DNA from: Veillonella atypica KON | GTDB taxonomy: Bacteria; Bacillota; Negativicutes; Veillonellales; Veillonellaceae | NCBI RefSeq assembly: GCF_002959915.1 | Contig: NZ_PPDE01000008.1 | Coordinates: 434,001 to 498,000, forward strand | DNA length: 64,000 nucleotides | Direction: 5' to 3' | Shown: piece by piece, positions 9,538 to 17,499 of the stretch | Layout of the letters: each line of letters begins with the position of its first letter | How positions within the stretch are numbered: position 1 is the stretch's first letter | Position numbers and translations under genes: made by a program | Notes under the pieces: generated by a model | Seen by the model: only the letters and a program-made list of their open reading frames with translations | What the model was told of the DNA's origin: nothing | Databases searched by the model: none

Positions 9538-9587
9538 CGCAAACATCAGTTTGCGCTCTTTATATAAACTTCATTCATAAAATGAAG
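9538..9587 (-). other. Two small hairpins in the mcsB-clpC spacer
   Basis: CGCAAAC/GTTTGCG with a 4-base loop (9538-9555) and CTTCATT/AATGAAG with a 5-base loop (9569-9587). Neither has a U-run, so they are not obvious terminators. They sit directly upstream of the clpC ribosome site and could affect transcript processing or stability. No CtsR-like motif was seen here. Confidence 0.5.
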
Positions 9588-9678
9588 GTACATTTTATCA
9601 ATCTATATAAAATGGAATTTCTTGAATATCTCCATGAATAGTATTCTTAAATATCATAGAAAACAGGAAAATCACTTA

Positions 9679-10743
9679 TTATTTTTGTGAAAGTTTTTCT
9701 CTAATAACTGTTGCTCTATAATTATCACATTCTTGAGGACTTATCTCTTCTTTTCCCATATATTTAAGTAAAAAATTAGGTCTTGTAATAGCCACCAACT
9801 CATTAAAACTATCGTTCGACCATGCTGGTAAGATATTTAAATCTACACCTAATTGGATATCGCTTAATTTTTCTAAGGACTCCTGACCACTTATAGACCT
9901 TGCATATCGCAATATACCATAGGACCGCCACAAATGATCTTCAAGACCATCTTTATCATTGTGCACCAATGTTTGACGACATTTTCGCTCTTCTGCTATG
10001 ATACCTTCTACAATTTTCGTCAATTGCTCAATGGTATCGGCTTCGCTAATGCCCATCGTACGTTGATTAGACACCTGATACATATGACCTAATGCGTCAG
10101 AACCTTCGCCATATAAACCGCGCACAGAATAGCCAAGCTGAACAATACTCCGAACAAGACGATTAATGCGTCCAGTCATTGCTAATGCAGGAAGATGAAG
10201 CATAACAGAGGCGCGTAAACCGGTACCCACATTCGTTGGGCATGCAGTTAAATAGCCAAAAGATTCATTAAATGCAAATGGTTGCTTCTCATCAATAGCA
10301 TCATCAATGCGTTCTGCATGGTGAAAAGCATCTATTAAATTCAGGCCCGCCTCCATAGTTTGTATGCGCAAATGGTCCTCTTCATTAACCATAATTGCTA
10401 CCGATGCGTCATCGGATACAAGTAAGCTACGATATGGCATTTTTTCAGCCATAACAGGACTAATCAAATGTTTTTCCACAAGAATAGCACGCTCTGTATC
10501 GGATAATTTATCAAGACTAATACAGTAATAATCTTGATTATCGGAATTTTTTAACGTAGTAACCAAACCACGTGCAATGGAATCAACATGATGTAGAGCG
10601 GCTCCATCATTTTTATTGGTAAATAATGTGTCTCTGAAATTCCGAGCTAATCGTATACGACTAGAAATAACGATATGATCTGAATCGGATGGCGTATGTT
10701 GGAGCCATTTACTAAGGGCTGCATCTAATATATTATCAAACAT
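9679..10743 (-). CDS. mcsB: Protein-arginine kinase McsB
   Basis: Phosphagen-kinase-like enzyme that phosphorylates arginine residues, marking proteins for ClpC-ClpP and inactivating CtsR. 354 residues, close to the family size. The nucleotide-binding segment ISSRIRLARNFRDTLF lies near residues 26-41, and ACPTNVGTGLRASVMLHLPAL and the RGLYGEGSDALGHMYQVSNQ region are present as in active McsB. It begins 10 bases after mcsA and requires McsA for activity in characterised systems. Identity is clear. Confidence 0.95.
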   Translation of the reverse strand: MFDNILDAALSKWLQHTPSDSDHIVISSRIRLARNFRDTLFTNKNDGAALHHVDSIARGLVTTLKNSDNQDYYCISLDKLSDTERAILVEKHLISPVMAEKMPYRSLLVSDDASVAIMVNEEDHLRIQTMEAGLNLIDAFHHAERIDDAIDEKQPFAFNESFGYLTACPTNVGTGLRASVMLHLPALAMTGRINRLVRSIVQLGYSVRGLYGEGSDALGHMYQVSNQRTMGISEADTIEQLTKIVEGIIAEERKCRQTLVHNDKDGLEDHLWRSYGILRYARSISGQESLEKLSDIQLGVDLNILPAWSNDSFNELVAITRPNFLLKYMGKEEISPQECDNYRATVIREKLSQK

Positions 10744-10753
10744 ACTATCCTCC

Positions 10754-11293
10754 TCAATTTTCTTTACTATCGACCTTCGATTCTAAAGCTTTGATTTTAT
10801 CTCTAATTTGAGCTGCTTCTTCAAAGTTTTCATCACCGATAGCCGTTTCTAATTGACGTCGTAATTGCTTAATTTCATATTGTGCTTTAAACACATTATG
10901 CCCTTGGTTTGGTACGCGTCCTTCATATTCAACTGACCCTTGAATGCGTTGAACCAATGATGCAATCTGATTTTTAAAAGTTTCGTAACAACTAGGACAT
11001 CCAAATTTCCCAAATCGATTAAAATCTTCAAATGTATTTCCACAATTTGGACAGCGTTTCATCTGCTGTGATTGCAACATATGGTCTGGGTACACCATAT
11101 TTTTGAAAAAATCATTGGAGAAAAAGTCATTGTCCCAAATATCATTTACGAAAGAACTAAAGGGAGATAACTTACCATCTTTTTGTAATTTATTAGCACA
11201 GGACGAACATAAATGTTGTTCTGTTTTTTGATTATTAACGATATTTGTCATATGCACTGTTGCTTCGTTTGTATGGCAATGATCGCATTTCAT
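10754..11293 (-). CDS. mcsA: McsA, zinc-binding activator of McsB
   Basis: Small zinc protein that activates the arginine kinase McsB and takes part in CtsR control. 179 residues. Four CxxC pairs are visible: CDHC and CSSC near the N terminus, CPNC and CPSC in the middle, enough for two zinc sites. The C-terminal 35 residues form a UVR motif (LRRQLETAIGDENFEEAAQIRDKIKAL), the segment that contacts McsB and ClpC partners. It starts seven bases after the ctsR stop, in the standard operon order. Confidence 0.93.
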   Translation of the reverse strand: MKCDHCHTNEATVHMTNIVNNQKTEQHLCSSCANKLQKDGKLSPFSSFVNDIWDNDFFSNDFFKNMVYPDHMLQSQQMKRCPNCGNTFEDFNRFGKFGCPSCYETFKNQIASLVQRIQGSVEYEGRVPNQGHNVFKAQYEIKQLRRQLETAIGDENFEEAAQIRDKIKALESKVDSKEN

Positions 11294-11299
11294 ATGACA

Positions 11300-11779
11300 T
11301 CACTCCTTCCGCAATGTCTCTATCATGGATGCATAAAGATTGCGAATTGCATCATTTCTAGATTCATAATCTACATGTTCAATGATGCTGGCAAATGAAT
11401 TATGCATCATTTGAGCCTCGCGCTTTGTAATTTTATTATCTTGTAACAATTGAAATAAAGATTGATCAACATCGCGTAAATCGATTAACCGTTCCACGCG
11501 ATTTAGACCTTCATAGATATGATAGGTTGTCACTGCTGGTACCATATTAGAAGATTCTGGTTGCAACTTACGAATTCTAATATATCCACCTAATCCACGT
11601 CTAGATTCAACATCAAATCCTCGTTCATTAGAAAAACGCGTACTCAATACATAGCTAATCTGAGATGGTGCACAATCTAATTCATCGGCCAACTCATTTC
11701 TCTTTAAAATCAATCTTTCTTGTTCTTCTGTTAATTTATTAAGTATAAATTTTTCTATTTTATCAGCTATAACGCTCAT
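11300..11779 (-). CDS. ctsR: Transcriptional repressor CtsR
   Basis: Heat-shock repressor of the clp genes. 159 residues, typical size. The N-terminal winged helix-turn-helix (ELADELDCAPSQISYVLSTRF) is followed by the glycine-rich wing VESRRGLGGYIRI that reads operator DNA; its arginine is the McsB/heat-sensing region in characterised CtsR. The C-terminal part mediates dimerisation. It is first in the operon and its promoter overlaps several TCAAA motifs, consistent with autoregulation. AGAGGTGTTATT precedes the ATG. Confidence 0.94.
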   Translation of the reverse strand: MSVIADKIEKFILNKLTEEQERLILKRNELADELDCAPSQISYVLSTRFSNERGFDVESRRGLGGYIRIRKLQPESSNMVPAVTTYHIYEGLNRVERLIDLRDVDQSLFQLLQDNKITKREAQMMHNSFASIIEHVDYESRNDAIRNLYASMIETLRKE

Positions 11780-11840
11780 AATAACACCTCTTTATAAATT
11801 TATCTCTTAATTTGTCTTTTTGTTCTTTTAATATAGCTTT

Positions 11841-11904
11841 ATTATATTTGATTATTTGACTATTGTCAAATATAAAGTCAAATTTTTATAAATTATTATT
11901 TGAC
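11841..11904 (-). promoter_or_regulatory. ctsR operon promoter with candidate CtsR operators
   Basis: Minus strand TTGACA (11864-11869), 17 bases, TATAAT (11841-11846): a consensus sigma-A promoter. AGTCAAATAATCAAATA occupies 11845-11861, between -35 and -10. Further GTCAAA or TTTGAC units lie at 11865-11870, 11877-11882 and 11899-11904. The classical CtsR box has TCAAA units 10 bases apart; here the clearest pair is 8 apart, so the exact operator is uncertain. Autoregulation by CtsR is established in relatives and inferred here. Confidence 0.8.
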
Positions 11905-11978
11905 TATTACCGAATTACCTAAATTTATTACATGAATTGTCCAACAAATCAATGTATGTACGTAAATATTTCTACGAA

Positions 11979-12007
11979 TAGACTAATATAAGAATTCAAT
12001 GTATAAT
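11979..12007 (+). promoter_or_regulatory. Candidate promoter of the SpeD-like gene
   Basis: TAGACT (11979-11984), 17 bases, TATAAT (12002-12007). The 12-base repeat AATGTATGTACG occurs at 11951-11962 and again at 12022-12033, flanking the promoter, which is suggestive of regulator binding sites. Confidence 0.6.
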
Positions 12008-12048
12008 ATTAAAGATATAATAATGTATGTACGAAAGAAGGTGCTACA

Positions 12049-12555
12049 ATGGCAGATGCATTAGGTCATCAATTATTACTAGATTTATATTCTTGCAATG
12101 AAGAATCCCTCTCTTCCGCTGCAGCCGTACAAGAAAGTGTAGCTGCTGCATTTGAGTTAGCAGATATTGAATTAGACGAAATTAACTATCAAGTTATGGA
12201 TGATGAAATTGTCGTTCTTGCTATTGCAAAACAATTTCATTTCACATTACATGCGTATCCAGAATTGGGTTATGTAGCAGTTGATTTATTCGCCTTCAAT
12301 CGTACTCTACCACTTACACAATTTATGAAATCCTTACGTCAATCATTTGGATCTGAAAAAGTAAAAGCAACCACTGTCCAACGTGGCGATTTTGGTAACG
12401 AACGCGATATGAAACCGCGTCGCAAAACCAAAATTACAACGCTTGGTCGTGTATTCCGTACACGTATCCAATTAAAACAAACTGGGGGCAAACTCAAAAA
12501 ACAAAGCGCTAAGGTTATTAAATCATTAGCTAAAAAAAGTGGCCTAAAAAAATAA
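12049..12555 (+). CDS. SpeD/AdoMetDC-like protein lacking catalytic Ser and Cys
   Basis: 168 residues. The first 90 match bacterial S-adenosylmethionine decarboxylase (GHQLLLDLYSCNEESL at the N terminus, HFTLHAYPELGYVAVDLF at 64-81). Active SpeD cleaves itself at a Ser to make its pyruvoyl group and uses a His and a Cys; in the Thermotoga enzyme these are Ser63, His68 and Cys83. Here the matching positions are Phe63, His68 and Phe83. It therefore should not self-process or decarboxylate AdoMet. Residues 117-168 form a Lys/Arg-rich extension (more than 15 basic residues) that could contact nucleic acid or acidic surfaces. It stands alone, divergent from ctsR, with ribosome site GAAGGTG 8 bases before ATG and its own terminator. 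Function unknown. Confidence 0.85.
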   Translation: MADALGHQLLLDLYSCNEESLSSAAAVQESVAAAFELADIELDEINYQVMDDEIVVLAIAKQFHFTLHAYPELGYVAVDLFAFNRTLPLTQFMKSLRQSFGSEKVKATTVQRGDFGNERDMKPRRKTKITTLGRVFRTRIQLKQTGGKLKKQSAKVIKSLAKKSGLKK

Positions 12556-12570
12556 CATAAGAAAAATCTA

Positions 12571-12604
12571 AAAGACCTTGCTCAATACGAACAAGGTCTT
12601 TTTA
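12571..12604 (+). terminator. Terminator after the SpeD-like gene
   Basis: AAAGACCTTG and CAAGGTCTTT pair around an 11-base loop (12571-12601), followed by T residues. Confidence 0.85.
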
Positions 12605-12612
12605 CTGCGTCA

Positions 12613-12642
12613 AAAAGGCTAGAGACAAATCTCTAGCCTTTT
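12613..12642 (-). terminator. Terminator of the suf operon
   Basis: AAAAGGCTAGAGA and TCTCTAGCCTTTT form a strong hairpin with a 4-base loop just after the HAD gene stop. It faces the terminator of the convergent SpeD-like gene. Confidence 0.85.
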
Positions 12643-12661
12643 AATATGAACGTTAATAGTC

Positions 12662-13345
12662 TTATCTACGAACAAGCATTTCCTCTAAGTCCAAGGTCAT
12701 AACAATATCATCTACATCATCGCAAAGATATTCTGCATTTGCATCGTTTAACTCTGTTTCGGTACCATATCCATAGGTAACACCTATAGATATACAACCT
12801 AATTCATTGCCTGACTCAACATCGTATTTTCTATCCCCTACCATGTATACTAGACGACGTCCCGTATCATCAGTTAATGGATTACCACACAATTCGATAG
12901 CCTTTTGTAGAATCTCTTTCTTATGAACCAAGCCTTCTTTGTAATTGGCACCTACAATGACATCAAAGTATTGTGTAATAGAAAAATGATCTAAAATCTC
13001 GCGTGCATAAACTTCTGGCTTAGCCGTAGCCAAGGCCACAGTATAATGTTCATTTTTAACCTTGTCCAATAGGTCGATGATGTTAGGATACAATTGATTT
13101 TCGAATTTACCAATGGTACCATAGCGTTCACCAAACTTTTTATATACTTTTTCTGCTTCTTCTAATACCATGCCACAGTGTTCTTGAAATGAATCTACAA
13201 GTGGAGGGCCTAAGAATAATAACAATGTTTCATGAGGTGGAATTTCATATCCAAAAGATTCGAGTGCATATGTGACACTCTTCAAAATTCCTTCTTCTGA
13301 ATCTGTTAAGGTTCCATCCAAGTCAAAAATAATGGTCTTATTCAT
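12662..13345 (-). CDS. HAD-superfamily phosphatase (phosphoglycolate phosphatase-like)
   Basis: About 227 residues. HAD motif I IIFDLDGTLTDSEEG is at the N terminus; motif II lies in VALATAKPEVYA, and motif IV is MVGDRKYDVESGNELG. The helical cap between residues about 15 and 80 resembles Gph/PpaX-type enzymes acting on small phosphates such as phosphoglycolate or pyrophosphate; the true substrate cannot be told. The ATG at 13345 is two bases after the sufU stop and starts exactly at the conserved domain; the open frame to 13396 runs into sufU and is not used. It is the last gene of the suf transcript, probably by position only. Confidence 0.85.
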   Translation of the reverse strand: MNKTIIFDLDGTLTDSEEGILKSVTYALESFGYEIPPHETLLLFLGPPLVDSFQEHCGMVLEEAEKVYKKFGERYGTIGKFENQLYPNIIDLLDKVKNEHYTVALATAKPEVYAREILDHFSITQYFDVIVGANYKEGLVHKKEILQKAIELCGNPLTDDTGRRLVYMVGDRKYDVESGNELGCISIGVTYGYGTETELNDANAEYLCDDVDDIVMTLDLEEMLVRR

Positions 13346-13347
13346 AA

Positions 13348-13773
13348 TTATTTCTTTAAAGCCTCTTTTAATGTATGCCATGCTAATACAGCACATTTTA
13401 CACGAGCAGGCATATTAGAAATATTTTGTAAGGCCATAGCATCTTCCAAATCTTCAAGCTTAGATTCGTCGGTAACCTCTTTTTTTATCATACCCAAGAA
13501 TAATTCTACCAAACGCAATGCTTCTTCTACAGATTTACCCTTGATAATATCAATCATCATGGATGCTGAAGCTTGGCTGATAGCACAACCAGAGCCTGTG
13601 TAAGCTGCATCTTTAATAATGCCATCTTGTACATCAATTTGTAGCGTCAAATCATCACCACAACTTGGATTGTGCCCATGTTCGGAAGCAGTAAATTCAC
13701 TTAACTCACGTTTATTACGCTTATCTTGATTATGTTCCAAAATAAGTTCCGTATACAATTGATCCATTTCCAT
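13348..13773 (-). CDS. sufU: SUF-type scaffold / sulfur-transfer protein SufU
   Basis: Zinc-containing IscU-like protein that takes sulfur from SufS and passes it to SufBCD. 141 residues. The three ligand cysteines are in NPSCGDD, GSGCAIS and ARVKCAVLAW, and the insertion of about 20 residues (KSVEEALRLVELFLGMIKKEV) before the last cysteine is the SufU-type signature. GGAG lies 8 bases before the ATG at 13773. It follows sufS by 11 bases, the normal Firmicute order. Confidence 0.93.
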   Translation of the reverse strand: MEMDQLYTELILEHNQDKRNKRELSEFTASEHGHNPSCGDDLTLQIDVQDGIIKDAAYTGSGCAISQASASMMIDIIKGKSVEEALRLVELFLGMIKKEVTDESKLEDLEDAMALQNISNMPARVKCAVLAWHTLKEALKK

Positions 13774-13784
13774 GTGAATGTCTC

Positions 13785-15014
13785 CTAATCTTTAAAGCCC
13801 ATTACCGAACGGACAGTTTTTAATACTTCTAAGAATGCATCTAAATCTTCTTTACGCGTGTATAAATACATGCTGAGGCGTGTAGATGCAGCTACGTGAA
13901 AGAATGCGCCCAAAGGTTGTGCACAATGATGTCCAGAGCGTACACAGATACCTTTAGAATCAAGGATAGTCGCTACATCATGAGGATGTACATCATCTAT
14001 TGTAAAAGCGATAACGCCATGTTTTTCACGAGGGTTTTGAGATCCCAATACGTGAACATGAGGGATTTCAAGCATCTTAGGCAATACATAGGATACCAAT
14101 TCTTCTTCATGTGCATCAATAGCATCCATGCCGAAAGATTCGAGATAATCAATAGCGGCATGTAATGTTACAGCACCATGAGCATTTGGTGTACCAGCTT
14201 CGAATTTATATGGTAATTCATTGAATGTAGTAGATTGTTCTTTTACATATTCAATCATATCACCACCGAGTAAGAATGGTGGCATTTTTTCAAGTAATTC
14301 TCGTTTCCCATAGAGCACACCAATACCTTGAGAAGCACACATTTTATGACCAGAGAATACGAAGAAATCACAGTCCAAGGCTTGTACATCTACCTTCATA
14401 TGAGGTGTAGATTGAGCTCCGTCAAGAACGACAATAGCCCCTACAGAATGAGCTTTTTCAGTCAATTCTTTCACAGGAAATTCCATGCCAAGAACATTGC
14501 TCACATGGGCAAATGCCACAATTTTAGTACTTTCATCAATCTTATTGATTTCACCATCTTTCAAATGGCCTGATTCATCTAAGTACATATACTCTAATGT
14601 AGAACCTGTTTTCTCAGCAACATATTGCCATGTAACAAGATTGGCATGATGTTCTGCAACAGTAATGACAATCTTATCACCTTTTGTAACAAAATTAGCG
14701 CCATAGCTATGAGCGATTAGGTTCATCGATTCCGTACTATTACGGGTAAAGACAACCTCTTCTCGCTCACGGGCATTGATAAACTCAACAACGCGGTCAC
14801 GTGCATTTTCATACGCTTCCGACGCTTCAATAGCGAGGATATGAGAACCGCGATGTGGATTACCATTATGGTGAAGCATATGGTCTGTAAGGCGATCCAT
14901 TACCATTTGAGGAATTTGCGCCGTTGCACCACTATCTAAGTAGATAAGGCGATGACCATTATGCTCTTTATGTAAAATAGGAAAATCCTTATATGCTTCT
15001 GTAATAGGTCTCAT
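13785..15014 (-). CDS. sufS: Cysteine desulfurase SufS
   Basis: PLP-dependent group II cysteine desulfurase that withdraws sulfur from cysteine for Fe-S assembly. 409 residues. The PLP lysine is in FFVFSGHKMCASQGIGVLYG; the catalytic cysteine region is VRSGHHCAQPL. HHANLVTWQ and DGAQSTPHM are further family motifs. ATG at 15014 is used, with AGAGGA six bases upstream; a TTG two codons earlier is less likely. It sits between sufD and sufU in the suf operon. Confidence 0.95.
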   Translation of the reverse strand: MRPITEAYKDFPILHKEHNGHRLIYLDSGATAQIPQMVMDRLTDHMLHHNGNPHRGSHILAIEASEAYENARDRVVEFINAREREEVVFTRNSTESMNLIAHSYGANFVTKGDKIVITVAEHHANLVTWQYVAEKTGSTLEYMYLDESGHLKDGEINKIDESTKIVAFAHVSNVLGMEFPVKELTEKAHSVGAIVVLDGAQSTPHMKVDVQALDCDFFVFSGHKMCASQGIGVLYGKRELLEKMPPFLLGGDMIEYVKEQSTTFNELPYKFEAGTPNAHGAVTLHAAIDYLESFGMDAIDAHEEELVSYVLPKMLEIPHVHVLGSQNPREKHGVIAFTIDDVHPHDVATILDSKGICVRSGHHCAQPLGAFFHVAASTRLSMYLYTRKEDLDAFLEVLKTVRSVMGFKD

Positions 15015-15025
15015 AGTCAATCCTC

Positions 15026-16072
15026 TTAAATCTTATTACGTACTGCAATCAAAGCAGCTTCTTCAATCACGTCATCACCAATGCGATCGATGATTGGTCG
15101 AATCATTGATTCTACAATAATATGTTTAGCTTCTACTTCACTAAAACCACGGCTCATGAGGTAGAACAATTTATTTTGATCAATTTGTCCTGCACTAGCT
15201 GCATGATTACCTACTACATTATCTTCTTTACACAATAACAATGGTAGAGAAATAGATTTAACAGTAGGATCTAACAATAAACATGTATCTTCTTCAGCAC
15301 CTTCAGAGGCAACGGCACCGCGAAGGAAATCCAATGTACCACGGAAGGATTTTTTAGATGTATCGCTTAAGGCGCCTAATGTATGAATATCACTAAAAGA
15401 TTTTTTACCACCATGTGTCATGAGCATAGCAATATCAAATTTTTGTTCCTTATTGCCTAAATAAGCAATGTCATGAACGATTTTACTAGATTCACCTTGT
15501 AAATCATGTTCATAGTTTAAGAAGTTTTCTTTGCCACCAATTTCTACATTGATGTATTCCACATCGGCATTATCCTCTAGTTTTGTATAGCGATGTTCGA
15601 TATGCTGTACAGTTTCATCTAAAAGATTTACTTTTTTAACGACAATCTTGGCATTAGATTTTACATCGTATTCATTAAGATATTGAATATTAGTCGCCTC
15701 TTTTGTACCACCATCTAAGAAGAATTGTACTTCTACGTCGGCGCCTTCTTCAACGATAAATTGGAAACGACTGGCAATACGTGCACTCGCATCAATGCGA
15801 ATACCTACCACTTCTTTTGCCTTAGCAGGCACATGGATACGATAGCCTTCAGCTTCGCTTACAAGCTTAGCTACAGCCTCACCATTAGCACCTTTATAGT
15901 TTGTATTCATCAAAGCTGTACCAGCTGGCAATGGGCTTATAATGGCATCATTACCTTTTACCAATACAGCTGTAGTTTTGTCTGATTCTCCCCAAAGACT
16001 TGCTGGAGTATGGTTAACACGCAACCATCTAAAGGTAGGTCTAGGAAGTTCATTAAATAGTAATTCGCTCAT
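15026..16072 (-). CDS. sufD: Fe-S assembly protein SufD
   Basis: Non-enzymatic partner in the SufBC2D scaffold. 348 residues, a little shorter than many SufD proteins. The beta-helix core runs about residues 90-300, with DTCLLLDPTVKSISLPLLLCKEDNVVGNHAASAGQIDQNKLFYLMSRG as the recognisable SufB/SufD C-terminal signature (positions about 264-312) including the conserved His. It begins 9 bases after sufB and ends 11 bases before sufS. Distinguished from SufB by its shorter length and divergent N terminus. Confidence 0.92.
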   Translation of the reverse strand: MSELLFNELPRPTFRWLRVNHTPASLWGESDKTTAVLVKGNDAIISPLPAGTALMNTNYKGANGEAVAKLVSEAEGYRIHVPAKAKEVVGIRIDASARIASRFQFIVEEGADVEVQFFLDGGTKEATNIQYLNEYDVKSNAKIVVKKVNLLDETVQHIEHRYTKLEDNADVEYINVEIGGKENFLNYEHDLQGESSKIVHDIAYLGNKEQKFDIAMLMTHGGKKSFSDIHTLGALSDTSKKSFRGTLDFLRGAVASEGAEEDTCLLLDPTVKSISLPLLLCKEDNVVGNHAASAGQIDQNKLFYLMSRGFSEVEAKHIIVESMIRPIIDRIGDDVIEEAALIAVRNKI

Positions 16073-16081
16073 AGTACCTCC

Positions 16082-17491
16082 TTAACCGATAGAACCTTCT
16101 AATTCAAGATTGATTAGATTATTCATTTCAACAGCATATTCCAATGGCAATTCTTTAGAAATTGGTTCTACGAAACCACGAACAAGCATTGCACGAGCTT
16201 CTTCTTCACTAATACCACGCGTCATAAGGTAGAAAATAGCTTCATCAGAAATACGGCCAATCTTAGCTTCATGACCTAAATCGACATTATCATTTTCTAC
16301 AATAATAGCTGGAATTGTATCGGATTGAGAAATTTCATCCAACATCAAAGATTCACAGGATACAGTTGCTTTTGCATGTTCTGCATTAGGACCAATTTTC
16401 AACAGGCCACGATAAATAGCAGCACCACCGGATTTGGAGATAGATTTAGAGTTTACATTACTTGTCGTATATGGTGCATTGTGAACCACCTTACAACCAG
16501 TATCAAGGAATTGACCTTCACCGGCAAATGTTACGCCTGTAAACTCAGCATGAGCACCTTCGCCATTAAGGATACTCATTGGGTACAAACAGGATACGTG
16601 AGAACCAAAGGAACCAGATACCCATTCAATAGTACCGCCTTTACCTACAACACAACGTTTGGTATTGAGGTTGTACATATTCTTAGACCAGTTTTCAATT
16701 GTGGAATAACGCAACGTAGCGTTATCCTTAACGAACAATTCTACTGCGCCTGCATGAAGATTGGATACATCGTATTTAGGAGCAGAACAACCTTCGATAA
16801 AGTGTACCTTAGCACCTTCTTCTACGATGATCATCGTGTGTTCGAACTGACCAGCACCTGGTGCATTCAAACGGAAATAGGATTGCAATGGAATATCCAC
16901 TTGCACGCCTGCAGGAACATATACAAAGGAACCGCCAGACCAAACGGCACCATGAAGAGCTGCCCATTTATGATCTGTAGGAGGAATCAATGTCATCCAG
17001 TATTTTTTTACGATTTCTTCATGTTCATGAAGTGCTGTTTCAATATCAGTATAAATTACGCCTTGTTTTACAAGATCTTCTTGAATGCTGTGATATACGA
17101 CTTCGGAGTCATATTGGGCACCTACGCCTGCAAGAGATGTTTTTTCTGCTTCTGGAATACCGAGGCGATCAAATGTGCTCTTAATATCGTCAGGTACTTC
17201 ATTCCAATCGCCCTTCATATCTACTTTAGGCTTTACATATGTGTAAATATGTTCCATATCTAAGCCAGAAATATCAGGAATCCAATTAGGAATTTCCATA
17301 CGATTGTAAATTTCTAAGGATTTCAAACGGAAGTCAAGCATCCATTCCGGTTCATTTTTATTAGACCAAATTTCACGGATAATATCTTCTGTTAACCCAG
17401 CATCAGCAATATAGGAATACTCAAAATTATTCTTTATATCATAGACACCACGGTCCATATCCGCAACTTGGGTTTTCTTTCTTTCTTCCAT
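16082..17491 (-). CDS. sufB: Fe-S assembly scaffold SufB
   Basis: Core scaffold on which Fe-S clusters are built with SufC and SufD. 469 residues, full length. The N-terminal YDIKNNFEYSY and WMLDFRLKSLEIYN segments, the SGGSFVYVPAGVQVDIPLQSYFR beta-helix region and the C-terminal ISDEAIFYLMTRGISEEEARAMLVRGFVEP are all typical SufB. It follows sufC by 8 bases. Known family mapping puts cluster ligands on SufB cysteines and on acidic or His residues at the SufD interface; I did not assign them individually. Confidence 0.96.
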   Translation of the reverse strand: MEERKKTQVADMDRGVYDIKNNFEYSYIADAGLTEDIIREIWSNKNEPEWMLDFRLKSLEIYNRMEIPNWIPDISGLDMEHIYTYVKPKVDMKGDWNEVPDDIKSTFDRLGIPEAEKTSLAGVGAQYDSEVVYHSIQEDLVKQGVIYTDIETALHEHEEIVKKYWMTLIPPTDHKWAALHGAVWSGGSFVYVPAGVQVDIPLQSYFRLNAPGAGQFEHTMIIVEEGAKVHFIEGCSAPKYDVSNLHAGAVELFVKDNATLRYSTIENWSKNMYNLNTKRCVVGKGGTIEWVSGSFGSHVSCLYPMSILNGEGAHAEFTGVTFAGEGQFLDTGCKVVHNAPYTTSNVNSKSISKSGGAAIYRGLLKIGPNAEHAKATVSCESLMLDEISQSDTIPAIIVENDNVDLGHEAKIGRISDEAIFYLMTRGISEEEARAMLVRGFVEPISKELPLEYAVEMNNLINLELEGSIG

Positions 17492-17499
17492 GTTGCCTC

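Noticed and set aside
16325-17263. Long plus-strand open frame opposite sufB (312 codons)
   Set aside because: It is the antisense shadow of a highly conserved gene, has no ribosome site and an implausible Cys/Phe/Thr-rich composition.
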